Below are positions 1 through 7,169 of a DNA stretch of 10,961 bases, piece after piece; position 1 is the stretch's first letter; each line of letters begins with the position of its first letter. The DNA comes from Candidatus Woesearchaeota archaeon. Its GTDB lineage: Archaea; Nanobdellota; Nanobdellia; Woesearchaeales; JAGWAF01. The notes below the pieces were generated by a model, which did not search any database, was not told the DNA's origin, and saw nothing but the letters and a program-made list of their open reading frames with translations. A program made the translations under genes and the position numbers. The stretch is from contig JAFGCE010000066.1 in the NCBI GenBank assembly GCA_016932755.1, positions 1 through 10,961 on the forward strand. The letters run 5' to 3'.

Positions 1-135
1 ATCCCTAAAATTCTTGCTGATTATGAAAAACTGGAAAAGGGGATGGAGTTGGATTTCGAGAAGCACAAAGATGGTTTTTTACTTAGACTGAAAAATGAAG
101 ATAAAGCTGAAAAAAAGAAAAAAAACAAGCCATAA
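1..135 (+). CDS. C-terminal fragment of an unidentified protein (possible AbrB-like end)
   Basis: Frame 1 is open from the left edge to a TAA at 133-135, giving 44 residues. It overlaps the following nnrD start by 41 nt, so both are probably co-transcribed. The visible part starts IPKIL, continues through LEKGMELDFEKHKDGF and ends in a Lys-rich tail. The spacing of IPK, an 'L-x-KG' turn, an acidic beta-strand and 'DGFLLRL' resembles the second half of a SpoVT/AbrB DNA-binding domain (IPK...G-dev-v...g-ivlr). That is only a pattern resemblance on a fragment. The gene's start and identity lie outside the window. The open frame and the overlap are seen; any function is a guess. Confidence 0.55.
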   Translation: MPKILADYEKLEKGMELDFEKHKDGFLLRLKNEDKAEKKKKNKP

Positions 136-883
136 AGGCCAGAACGGAGAAGCATTAATCATAGGCGGTTCTGAGGATTATGCAGGCTGCCTTGCTTTGG
201 CTGGCTTGGCTGCCTTAAGGACAGGAATAGACTGGGTTACAATTGCAGCGCCTGAAAAAGTCGGATGGGCTGTGCAGTCATTGTCCCCTGATTTGGTTGT
301 AAAAAAATTCAGGGGAACCCATTTCACAAAAAAGCATGTTAATCCTGTCTTAAAATTAGCAAAACAGTTTGATGCTGTATTGATTGGAAACGGAATCGGA
401 AGAAAATCAGATGATTTTGTAAAGCAGGTTGTCAAAAAAATAAACAAGCCTTTGGTTATAGATGCAGACGGAGTTAAGGCAGTAAAGATTCAGGACGCAA
501 AAAACGCAATCCTTACCCCGCATAAGAAAGAGCTTGAGATTCTCTTAAAGAACTCAAATATAAAAGAAAAAGAGCTCCAAAAAAAGATTGGCGACAACGT
601 CTTTATCATCAAGGGGCATGTTGACAAGATTATCTCAAAAAACAGGACAAGCCTCAACAGGACAGGAAACGAGGGAATGACTGTCGGAGGGACAGGGGAT
701 GTTTTGGCAGGGCTTGCTTTGGGTTTCTTGGCTCAGAAATACCCTAAATTTGAATCTGCAAGAATTGCTGCATTCATCAACGGAAAGCTCGGAGACCAGC
801 TGAAAAAGAAAAAAGGTTACAGCTTCATAGCATCAGACTTAGTTGAAGATTTGAAGAAAATACAAAAGAAAAAGAGGTTTTGA
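95..883 (+). CDS. nnrD: ADP-dependent NAD(P)H-hydrate dehydratase (stand-alone)
   Basis: The 262-residue protein has the ribokinase-like fold signatures of the YjeF C-terminal/NnrD family. These are HKG at 13-15 followed by the nucleotide-site loop ALIIGGSEDYAG (20-31), VIDADGV (121-127), TPHKKE (141-146) and the catalytic/phosphate loop GNEGMTVGGTGDVLAG (191-206), whose D202 is the expected base. The family dehydrates the damaged S-NAD(P)HX hydrates back to NAD(P)H, in bacteria and archaea using ADP, in the cytosol. The usual N-terminal epimerase domain (YjeF_N/NnrE) is absent, so epimerisation would be spontaneous or encoded elsewhere. ATG 95 lies inside the upstream gene; no later ATG would keep the HKG motif. 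The antiporter gene begins 3 nt downstream, so the two are probably one transcription unit. Confidence 0.92.
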   Translation: MKIKLKKRKKTSHKGQNGEALIIGGSEDYAGCLALAGLAALRTGIDWVTIAAPEKVGWAVQSLSPDLVVKKFRGTHFTKKHVNPVLKLAKQFDAVLIGNGIGRKSDDFVKQVVKKINKPLVIDADGVKAVKIQDAKNAILTPHKKELEILLKNSNIKEKELQKKIGDNVFIIKGHVDKIISKNRTSLNRTGNEGMTVGGTGDVLAGLALGFLAQKYPKFESARIAAFINGKLGDQLKKKKGYSFIASDLVEDLKKIQKKKRF

Positions 884-886
884 TAG

Positions 887-2605
887 ATGGTAAACGGAGT
901 GTTGCTGGACATAGCAGTAATGATAAGCATAGCAACTGCAGGAGCATACCTCCTTGGGCTTATGAGGCAGCCCCTTATTCCTGCTTACATAATCACCGGG
1001 CTTTTAATCGGTCCGTACGGGCTTGGGCTTGTTACAGATATAGAGACAATACAAATATTCTCTGAAATCGGGATTGCATTCCTTCTTTTTGTTGTCGGGC
1101 TGGAGCTTGATTTCAGCAGGATAAAGACAATCGGTCTTGTCTCGTCAGTAGGGGGAACAATTATCACGCTTCTTTCGTTCTGCGGCGGACTGCTAATCGC
1201 TCTGCATCTTGGATTCAGGAGCCTGCCGGCAGCATACATAGCGCTTGTTGTTGCATTCAGCTCAACCTTGGTTGTGATTAAGCTTATTTCAGACAACAGG
1301 GAGATTGACACGCTCCACGGAAGGATTATGGTAGGCATTCTTCTTATGCAGGACATACTGGCAATTGTTGCCATGTCAGTCCTTTCATCAATAGAAACAT
1401 TCACACCGACACTGCTTTTGATTTCACTGATTGAGGGCATAGGGCTTATAGTGCTGGCTCTTATCGGAAGCAAATACATATTCCCATCAGTTTTCAAGTT
1501 TGCAGCAACATCAAAAGAGCTTCTTTTCCTTGTCTCAATCACAGTCTGCTTCCTGGCAGCGCTTCTTTCTGTGCATCTTGGTTTTTCAATTGCAATAGGG
1601 GGTTTTGTTGCAGGGCTTGCACTTGCCAATCTTCCATACAACTTCCAGATTATATCAAGGGTTATTCCGCTGAGGGATTTTTTCGCAACCCTGTTCTTTG
1701 TTTCGCTTGGAGCAGAGCTTATGCTGCCGTCTGTCAGGCAGGTTATAGTCCCTGTAGCGTTCCTTTTCGGGTTTGTTGTGCTAATCAGGCCAATCATCTC
1801 AATAATATTCACAAACTTTTTCGGCTATCCAACCAAGGTTTCATTCCTTTCAGCAGTCTCTCTGACACAGATATCTGAGTTTGGGCTGATTATAGTTGCG
1901 CAGGGGCTGATTCTGGGGCATGTAACCCAGGAAATATTCACCATAACAGTACTTCTTGCGCTTGTTACAATGACAACATCAGCTTATGCAATAAGATATG
2001 ACAACGCGCTTTACAAGCTTCTTGCATACCCCCTAAAATTATTTGAAAAAATAGGGAGGGAGAGGCACATAGGCTACCAGGCAGAGGAAAAAAAGTATGA
2101 TGTAATCCTGGTAGGGTGCGACAGGCTTGGCTACAGCATACTGAAAACACTCCAGAAAATCAAGAAAAAAGTATTTGTTATTGACTTTAATCCTGACATC
2201 CTGAGGAGGCTGATAAACCAAAAGGTTCCTTCAATGTATGGGGATGTTGGGGATGCAGAAATACTCGAAAGAGTAAACATAAAGGATGCAGGCATGATAA
2301 TAACAACCTTCCCTCAAATAGACACAAACCTGTTCCTTTTGAAGCAGGTTAGGGAGCAGAACAAGAAGGCAGTCCTTATATTCACAGCAAACAAGGTTGA
2401 TGAAGCGCTCAAGCTGTATGATGCAGGGGCTGACTATGTGATACTGCCTCATTTCCTGGGAGGGGAAAGGGTTTCATTCCTGCTTCAGGACGTGTCAATT
2501 GACATAAAGAAGCTGCTTGAGGAAAAGATAAAGCACATAAAAGAGCTTCACGAAAGAAAAGGATTAGGGCATGAGCATCCTGAAAAATCTCACCACAGGC
2601 ACTAA
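887..2605 (+). CDS. CPA2/Kef-type cation:proton antiporter with RCK domain
   Basis: The 572-residue membrane protein has about a dozen hydrophobic segments in residues 1-380 and a cytosolic C-terminal half. CPA2 hallmarks are QPLIPAYIITGLLIGPYG (28-45), FLLFVVGLELDFSRIK (65-80), the SST-VVIKL stretch (125-133), the core QD pair at 155-156 that carries the ion-binding Asp, and SLTQISEFGLII (325-336). Residues 404-535 form a Rossmann RCK/TrkA-N domain, with VILVGCDRLG at 406-415, the acidic strand end VIDFNPD (431-437) and YGDVGD (451-456). The tail is His-rich (residues 562-572). The family exchanges K+ or Na+ for H+, gated by nucleotide binding to the RCK domain; ion specificity cannot be read here. 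GAGG at 874-877 lies 9 nt before ATG 887. The Rossmann Gly motif is GCDRLG instead of GxGxxG, so its ligand may differ. Confidence 0.92.
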   Translation: MVNGVLLDIAVMISIATAGAYLLGLMRQPLIPAYIITGLLIGPYGLGLVTDIETIQIFSEIGIAFLLFVVGLELDFSRIKTIGLVSSVGGTIITLLSFCGGLLIALHLGFRSLPAAYIALVVAFSSTLVVIKLISDNREIDTLHGRIMVGILLMQDILAIVAMSVLSSIETFTPTLLLISLIEGIGLIVLALIGSKYIFPSVFKFAATSKELLFLVSITVCFLAALLSVHLGFSIAIGGFVAGLALANLPYNFQIISRVIPLRDFFATLFFVSLGAELMLPSVRQVIVPVAFLFGFVVLIRPIISIIFTNFFGYPTKVSFLSAVSLTQISEFGLIIVAQGLILGHVTQEIFTITVLLALVTMTTSAYAIRYDNALYKLLAYPLKLFEKIGRERHIGYQAEEKKYDVILVGCDRLGYSILKTLQKIKKKVFVIDFNPDILRRLINQKVPSMYGDVGDAEILERVNIKDAGMIITTFPQIDTNLFLLKQVREQNKKAVLIFTANKVDEALKLYDAGADYVILPHFLGGERVSFLLQDVSIDIKKLLEEKIKHIKELHERKGLGHEHPEKSHHRH

Positions 2606-2606
2606 A

Positions 2607-2678
2607 ATGAACAATGCACAGATTATCCAAATAGGCATGATTTTTATACTCGTAGGTTTTATTGCAGTATCAGGCTAA
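2607..2678 (+). CDS. Possible 23-residue single-TM micropeptide
   Basis: ATG 2607 follows the antiporter stop (TAA 2603-2605) by one base, and its own TAA (2676-2678) lies one base before ATG 2680 of the CRM-domain gene. Both junctions therefore read TAA-A-ATG. The peptide starts MNNAQIIQ and is then an uninterrupted hydrophobic stretch (GMIFILVGFIAVSG), enough for one membrane helix. A weak AGG lies upstream (2597-2599). It resembles the first helix of the short archaeal TIGR00304/DUF131 membrane proteins and could be a truncated relative. The open frame and junctions are seen. Translation is inference, and the tract also contains a TATA-like sequence, so it may simply be promoter DNA. Confidence 0.35.
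   Translation: MNNAQIIQIGMIFILVGFIAVSG
2641..2648 (+). promoter_or_regulatory. TATA box upstream of the CRM-domain gene
   Basis: The T-rich TTTTTATA lies about 35 nt before ATG 2680, which would give a transcript with a leader of roughly 8 nt. It supports ATG 2680 over the TTG at 2662, which would lie upstream of the predicted transcription start. The site is internal to the 23-codon mini-ORF, so the downstream gene could be made both by read-through and from its own promoter. Confidence 0.45.
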
Positions 2679-2679
2679 A

Positions 2680-2940
2680 ATGGAAGATACAAAAGAACTT
2701 AGGGCAAAGGCAATGGCGCTTGAGCCTGTTGTAAGGATAGGCAAGTCAGGGCTGACAGACACTGTACTGGCTGAAATAAAGAAACAGCTTGACCAGAAGG
2801 GAATTATCAAGGTAAAGATACTAAAGAGCTTTATAGGAAGGGAGGACAAAAAGGAAGTTGCAAAAAAGGTGGCTGAAAAAACAAACAGCACGCTTGTCCA
2901 GAATATCGGTTTTGTTGTTGTAATCGCGAAAAAAAATTAG
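2680..2940 (+). CDS. yhbY: YhbY/CRM-domain RNA-binding protein
   Basis: The 86-residue protein is a single CRM (CRS1-YhbY) domain. It begins with LRAKAMALEPVVRIGKSGLT, which contains the diagnostic GKSG loop (canonical GxxG) used for RNA contact. It continues with IIKVKILKSF, then the helix KKEVAKKVAEKTNSTLVQNIG and a last strand FVVVIAKKN. In bacteria YhbY binds pre-50S ribosomal particles; archaeal single-domain homologues are assumed to act in rRNA maturation, though this is not proven. The length is typical of the stand-alone family. A TTG at 2662 would add six residues (MQYQAK), but ATG 2680 fits the TATA box and family alignment better. Confidence 0.9.
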   Translation: MEDTKELRAKAMALEPVVRIGKSGLTDTVLAEIKKQLDQKGIIKVKILKSFIGREDKKEVAKKVAEKTNSTLVQNIGFVVVIAKKN

Positions 2941-2945
2941 AAAAC

Positions 2946-2954
2946 TATAAAAAA
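2946..2954 (+). promoter_or_regulatory. TATA box for the 466-residue protein gene
   Basis: TATAAAAAA is centred near 2950. A start about 26 nt downstream would fall near 2976, leaving a leader of about 11 nt that just contains the GAGG (2977-2980) placed 6 nt before ATG 2987. This suggests the three-gene block starting here has its own promoter. Confidence 0.45.
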
Positions 2955-2986
2955 GCAAAAAACTGAAAATAAAAAAGAGGCTGATT

Positions 2987-4387
2987 ATGGCTGAAGCAAA
3001 AAAAGAGGTTATGACAAAGGATAAGTACTTCAAGAAGTACGGAAAGGAGCAGTTTGAGCTTGGAAAAGACCAGGTAATGGAAACTGACTTTCCTCCGCCA
3101 AAAAGAAGGTACAGGATAGTTTATGAAAGCTTCCAGAACTCAATAGAGGAATGCTATTTCTGGCTTATCAACTACCTCAGGTATGACCTTGGATTCCTTC
3201 AGATAGACAAGATTACTGATGTATTCGCAGCCTCGGAGCACTCTGCATTCTTCGGAGTTGCACAGCAGAGAGTCGGGCTTCAGCAGGACAAGGTCACGCA
3301 GTTCCTTGCAACAATAGGCAAGATGATCAAGGACCTGTTCCAGCTTGTGAGGGAGCTCAGGATTATTGACGAAAGGCTGGGTTATTACAAGGACAGCTAT
3401 GACACAAGCAGCAAGAGCAGGACAAGCGCAGAGATAACACTGAAAGGAATATGGGTTGACATGGTTGAAGGAGGCTCAAAAAACCCTGCATCTGTTTACG
3501 GGCTTGCAAGGGAGCTCCAGTTCACGACACTGCCTGACCTGTTTTATGCAATACATCCTATGTCGCCAAGGCAGGTTGACGAGATGGTTGACGCTCTTGA
3601 ATTCAACAGGAAAGTCAAGGAAGTTTTGAAAAGAAAGCTGAGGCAGTTCATTGAATGGAAGGATTCAACCTACAAGGAGCTGCAGGTAAGGAAAACATTC
3701 ACTATAAAATACCTCAGGCAGCACTATGATGTAATAAAGATGTACATGACATGGGTAAAGCCATACCTGAGGAACATAAGAAGGCTTGAGCTTGAAGGCT
3801 CAAAAGCAGACACAGTTGACCTTGTTTCAGCATTTGAGGGAAGCATGGTTGAGATAGAGATACTCGGAAGATACATTCCCGAGGGAAACAAGGAATACTT
3901 CGGATGTGTTTTGCTTCATTTTGACTACAGGACAAGGCCGAGCCTGAGCTACCAGCAGGAAGGCTATCAGAGAGGACCAATCCACGTCGGAGAGACTAAG
4001 GTAACCTGGCGCCTTTACGCATGGAATGAGGAGGACATTGAAAACTACAAGGCAATGAAAGCGCATGAGGACTTTGAGCTTTTGTCAACAGTTGACTCTT
4101 CTGTAAAGGCTGCGATGGATGCCTTGGGAGAAGACATGATGAAATACCTCAAGGAGGCTGGGGAGGATGTTGGGGAAATGCCTGGAGCTGCACAGAAAGA
4201 GGAGCCTCCAAAGCCGAGATTATTCGGGCTGCTTTCCCCAAAGAAGCCGAAGAAGCCTGAGAAGCCGAAAAAGCCTGACAAGTTCAAGCAGGACAAGGAA
4301 AAGTCAAACGCAATAAAGGCAACAAAGCCTCTTATGTGGATAAGCTACAAGAACTTCAAGAAAGCCCACGGAATGGTTACCTGGTGA
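2987..4387 (+). CDS. Unrecognised 466-residue soluble protein with Lys/Pro linker
   Basis: I do not recognise a family. No signal peptide or membrane segment is visible. Residues 40-300 are mostly predicted helix, rich in Arg/Lys/Tyr/Trp, with repeated amphipathic stretches (for example KMIKDLFQLVRELRIIDER 112-130). Residues 301-345 look like beta-strands (EYFGCVLLHFDYRTRPSL; TKVTWRLYAW). Residues 345-395 are acidic helix. A Lys/Pro linker (418-432) follows, and then a short basic-aromatic C-terminal module (446-466) ending in MVTW. GAGG at 2977-2980 supports ATG 2987. It is first in a same-strand block with the 203- and 700-residue proteins. A scaffold-like or assembly role would fit the shape, but that is inference. 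Confidence 0.85.
   Translation: MAEAKKEVMTKDKYFKKYGKEQFELGKDQVMETDFPPPKRRYRIVYESFQNSIEECYFWLINYLRYDLGFLQIDKITDVFAASEHSAFFGVAQQRVGLQQDKVTQFLATIGKMIKDLFQLVRELRIIDERLGYYKDSYDTSSKSRTSAEITLKGIWVDMVEGGSKNPASVYGLARELQFTTLPDLFYAIHPMSPRQVDEMVDALEFNRKVKEVLKRKLRQFIEWKDSTYKELQVRKTFTIKYLRQHYDVIKMYMTWVKPYLRNIRRLELEGSKADTVDLVSAFEGSMVEIEILGRYIPEGNKEYFGCVLLHFDYRTRPSLSYQQEGYQRGPIHVGETKVTWRLYAWNEEDIENYKAMKAHEDFELLSTVDSSVKAAMDALGEDMMKYLKEAGEDVGEMPGAAQKEEPPKPRLFGLLSPKKPKKPEKPKKPDKFKQDKEKSNAIKATKPLMWISYKNFKKAHGMVTW
4238..4282 (+). repeat. Lys/Pro short-repeat segment inside the coding region
   Basis: This imperfect tandem of AAG-AAG-CCN units encodes PKKPKKPEKPKKPDK, residues 418-432 of the 466-residue protein. 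It forms a flexible basic linker between the main body and the 20-residue C-terminal module. Such tracts can vary in length by slippage. Confidence 0.7.
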
Positions 4388-4395
4388 GCATTATC

Positions 4396-4404
4396 TTTAT
4401 AAAA
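4396..4404 (+). promoter_or_regulatory. TATA box for the 203-residue protein gene (leaderless)
   Basis: TTTATAAAA is centred at 4400, 26 nt before ATG 4426. That is the standard archaeal TATA-to-start distance, so transcription should begin at or next to the start codon. No Shine-Dalgarno motif is seen upstream, which fits a leaderless mRNA. Confidence 0.65.
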
Positions 4405-4425
4405 CCGGATTCATAATAATATTTC

Positions 4426-5037
4426 ATGGCAGAAATTGATGAAATCAAGAAGCTTTCACCTGAAGAAAGAATTAAACGGCTGAAAAAGCTTGAGGGTGAG
4501 AGAAGAAAGGAAATAGAAGAGGCGGAAAAGCTCATGAAAGAGTCTGTTGTTGAGCTTGAGAGGGAGGAAAAGATAAAGCAGGAAATACCTGTCCCCCAGA
4601 TGAAGGCTGTTGACATAGGCGAGCTTTTCACGCAGGAAGAAAGGGAAGTATTTGCAACAAAAAGATACCAGGATTCAAAGCTGAAATCACATCCTGAGGA
4701 AAAGGTTTCATCAAAAAAGAAAACAGAAGAGTCAACGCTTGAAGAGGCTGTCTGGAAAGAGCAGAAAAACCTGAGCCAGGAGCAGCTGGAACAGCAGAGG
4801 CAGTACGGAGAGCAGCTTGCTGCTGAGCAGCCGACACAGCTGTATGAAATGGCAAAAGAGCTCAAGAATGAGTTTTATGAAACAGGACAGGTTGACCAGG
4901 CAAAGTTGTACGCCCTTGATGTCGCGACAAGGAAAAAAGACGAGGCATTTGGAGGCCATTACAGGTCTCCGACAGAAGAGGCTGAAGAGCAGTTCGGCTC
5001 TGCAAAAAGCATAATCAAATACCTAAGAGGAAGATAA
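4426..5037 (+). CDS. Unrecognised 203-residue charged coiled-coil protein
   Basis: I do not recognise a family. Residues 4-52 form a highly charged, heptad-like helix (LSPEERIKRLKKLEGERRKE then EEAEKLMKESVVELEREEK), very likely coiled coil. Residues 53-70 are a short conserved-looking stretch (IPVPQMKAVDIGELFTQEER). Residues 85-125 are polar and probably disordered. Residues 135-203 are a helical C-terminal part (LYEMAKELKNEFYETGQVDQ ... SIIKYLRGR). There is no signal peptide or TM segment. The start is fixed by a TATA box 26 nt upstream. The stop is one base from the 700-residue gene, so those two are co-transcribed and probably work together. A subunit or adaptor of the neighbouring TIM-barrel protein is a plausible guess only. 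Confidence 0.85.
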   Translation: MAEIDEIKKLSPEERIKRLKKLEGERRKEIEEAEKLMKESVVELEREEKIKQEIPVPQMKAVDIGELFTQEEREVFATKRYQDSKLKSHPEEKVSSKKKTEESTLEEAVWKEQKNLSQEQLEQQRQYGEQLAAEQPTQLYEMAKELKNEFYETGQVDQAKLYALDVATRKKDEAFGGHYRSPTEEAEEQFGSAKSIIKYLRGR

Positions 5038-5038
5038 T

Positions 5039-7141
5039 ATGGTTGAGTTCAGGACAGCTTACTACCATCCCATGGACAGGGATTATATGGGAAACACAAT
5101 GCCTGAGGTAAAGCCGCAGGCAAACATAGAGGAGCCCATAATACCGGTAAGCCAGCTCGGCCAGACTGTCACAGAGGGAGGCAGGTTCGGCAACCTAATC
5201 CAGACAGCAACTGCAGCAATAAGGGCAGGTACAGGCACAATCGAGCTTCAGACCCAAATGGGCGGAGGAGGCGAGCCTGTCGGAGCTGAGAGCTATGGAA
5301 AGGAAGCAAGGGAGGCGATAAGGGAGCTTGCAAAAGCAAACGAAGTTCTTCTTACATCAGTGCACACTCCGACAGCAGTCGGAAACCTTTCAGGATTCAA
5401 CCCCCAGCAGGGAAATTTCAGCGACGAGCACAGGAAAATAGAGCTTGACGAGGTGAAGAAAGCAATCAAGTTCGCGGCTGACGCTGCCCAGGGAGGGGCT
5501 GTTGTTGTCCACACAGGAGAATACCACAGGCCTATTTTTGACGCAAGCTGGAACAAGGAAGGCAAATGGAAGGACTCGTTCATAAGCTATGACGAAGAGC
5601 CTGAAAAGACAGTAATGCACCTTGTTGACGACAGGACAGGAAGAGTTATCTCGGAAGTCAGGAGAAACCAGGTTGTCTACAGGCCTAACTGGAACAGGCA
5701 TGAGGGAAAAGAGTCATATGTTGATGACAACGGCAAAACAGTCAAGCCAGGCGACTATATTGATTATGAGGGAAGGAAAGTTGAACAATTTGAGGAGAGG
5801 GTGCCGAAATACGACTCAGACAAGGGAATTTTTGAAACAAAAAGAATGACCTGGCAGGATTTTGAGAAAGAGGCAAAAGAAAGGAATGATATGTTTAGAA
5901 TGCAGCACGGCAGGGACCCTGTAGGCGATGAAAGGGTGACGCCTGAAGAGTCATTCCTGCAGGCTCAGCTTGAAAGCAACATAGGTGTTGCAAAAGGATG
6001 GGCTCTTAATTACGGAGTAAGGGTAAAGGAGCAGCTTGAGGCTGTTGAAAAAATCAAGAGTGCGCTGAAATATTATGAGCATCTTGAAAAGAATGCAAGC
6101 CCCAAGGACCTTGCTGTTATGAGGATGGAGGCAATAACTAGGTATGCTGACGGAAGGCTTGTAGGCAGGGAAAAAATGCTTCCTTCTGAAATCCTGAAGG
6201 AGCAGCTGTGGGATGCAAGGAAAAATATAGAGTCTTCAAAGGACATGGCAACCTCGCAGATGCAGCAGGCAAGGGAGCAGGAAGAGATGAAGCAGCACGC
6301 TGTCTCGATTTCAAAATATGCAAAAAAGAAGTCGCTGCAGAGCTTTGCAGAGGCAGGGCTGTATGCAATGAAGGAATCCCAGCACAATCCTCATGTAAAC
6401 AAGGATGTTTTTGTAGCTCCTGAGAATATTTTTCCTGAGATGGGATTCGGAAGCCACCCTGAAGAGCTTATTGAGCTTGTAAAAGGCGCAAGGAAAGAAA
6501 TGGTAAACAAGCTTACTGAGAAATATGTTGAAGACCCCTCAGGAAGAAAGGATGAAAAAGGAAAGCCGATAATGGTGCCAAATCCTGATTTTGCGGGGAT
6601 GAGCAGGGACAAGGCTGAAGAGCTTGCAAAAAAGCACATAAAGGCAACGCTTGACACACAGCATCTTGGAATGTGGTGGAAGCACTTCAAGCCGAAGGCA
6701 GGAGAGACAGAAGAGAGCAGAAGGAAAAGGTTCAATGACTGGTACATGGACGAGATAGACAAGCTTGCCAAAGAAAACATATTAGGCAACATACACCTTG
6801 TTGACAGCATAGGGGGCGGGCATCAGCATCTTCCTGCAGGACAGGGAGACCTTCCTGTTGTGGCTGCAATAAAAAAGCTGAGGCAGAAAGGGTATAAAGG
6901 ATTTATCAACTCAGAGGCATATGAAGAAGAGAGATTCACTCCAGGCAGGATTCTTATAGAGACATGGAGCGCGTTCGGAAGCCCGATACAGTCAGGATAT
7001 GCAGGAGGCGCCCCAGGCTCAAGGATGTGGACAGATGTAAGGGGAGGCTATTTCGGCCAGACATATCCGCCAAAATTCATATTCGGCTCTTACTCGCCGT
7101 CAAACGACTGGACGCTTTGGAGCCAGGTTCCGATGGAATAA
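5039..7141 (+). CDS. TIM-barrel protein, endonuclease IV/xylose-isomerase-like, with large insertion
   Basis: The 700-residue protein shows metal-site motifs in the order used by the AP-endonuclease-2/sugar-phosphate-isomerase superfamily (PF01261). They are SVHT (H109), VVHTG (H158), APENIF (E462), LDTQH (D539 and H542, the D-x-x-H pair), NIHLVDS (H586), GHQHLPAGQGD (H595, H597) and NSEAYEE (E626). Relatives are usually about 280-300 residues. Here about 290 residues are inserted between H158 and E462: a probable beta part with two VDD-type hairpins (196-245) and a long charged helical part (about 300-445). A Gly/Tyr/Trp-rich tail (650-700) follows. GAGG at 5027-5030 precedes ATG 5039. The fold and a metal centre are well supported. 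The reaction (isomerase, epimerase, DNA repair or other) is unknown, and the aspartate usually found in the D-x-H ligand pair appears replaced by H595. Confidence 0.85.
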   Translation: MVEFRTAYYHPMDRDYMGNTMPEVKPQANIEEPIIPVSQLGQTVTEGGRFGNLIQTATAAIRAGTGTIELQTQMGGGGEPVGAESYGKEAREAIRELAKANEVLLTSVHTPTAVGNLSGFNPQQGNFSDEHRKIELDEVKKAIKFAADAAQGGAVVVHTGEYHRPIFDASWNKEGKWKDSFISYDEEPEKTVMHLVDDRTGRVISEVRRNQVVYRPNWNRHEGKESYVDDNGKTVKPGDYIDYEGRKVEQFEERVPKYDSDKGIFETKRMTWQDFEKEAKERNDMFRMQHGRDPVGDERVTPEESFLQAQLESNIGVAKGWALNYGVRVKEQLEAVEKIKSALKYYEHLEKNASPKDLAVMRMEAITRYADGRLVGREKMLPSEILKEQLWDARKNIESSKDMATSQMQQAREQEEMKQHAVSISKYAKKKSLQSFAEAGLYAMKESQHNPHVNKDVFVAPENIFPEMGFGSHPEELIELVKGARKEMVNKLTEKYVEDPSGRKDEKGKPIMVPNPDFAGMSRDKAEELAKKHIKATLDTQHLGMWWKHFKPKAGETEESRRKRFNDWYMDEIDKLAKENILGNIHLVDSIGGGHQHLPAGQGDLPVVAAIKKLRQKGYKGFINSEAYEEERFTPGRILIETWSAFGSPIQSGYAGGAPGSRMWTDVRGGYFGQTYPPKFIFGSYSPSNDWTLWSQVPME

Positions 7142-7169
7142 AGAAAGAAAAGACTTCTCACTGAAATTT

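Noticed and set aside
985..1812. Long minus-strand open frame (275 codons) opposite the antiporter gene
   Set aside because: It lies wholly within a well-supported membrane-protein gene. Its product is Ser/Thr/Ile-rich with no motif, as expected for the complement of a hydrophobic coding sequence.
2662..2679. TTG as an upstream start for the CRM-domain gene
   Set aside because: It would lie upstream of the predicted transcription start and adds six residues that do not belong to the CRM domain.
4377..4865. Minus-strand open frame (162 codons) opposite the 203-residue gene
   Set aside because: Its Ser/Cys/Phe-rich product is the mirror of Glu/Lys/Gln-rich codons. The plus-strand gene has a TATA box at the right distance and coherent composition.
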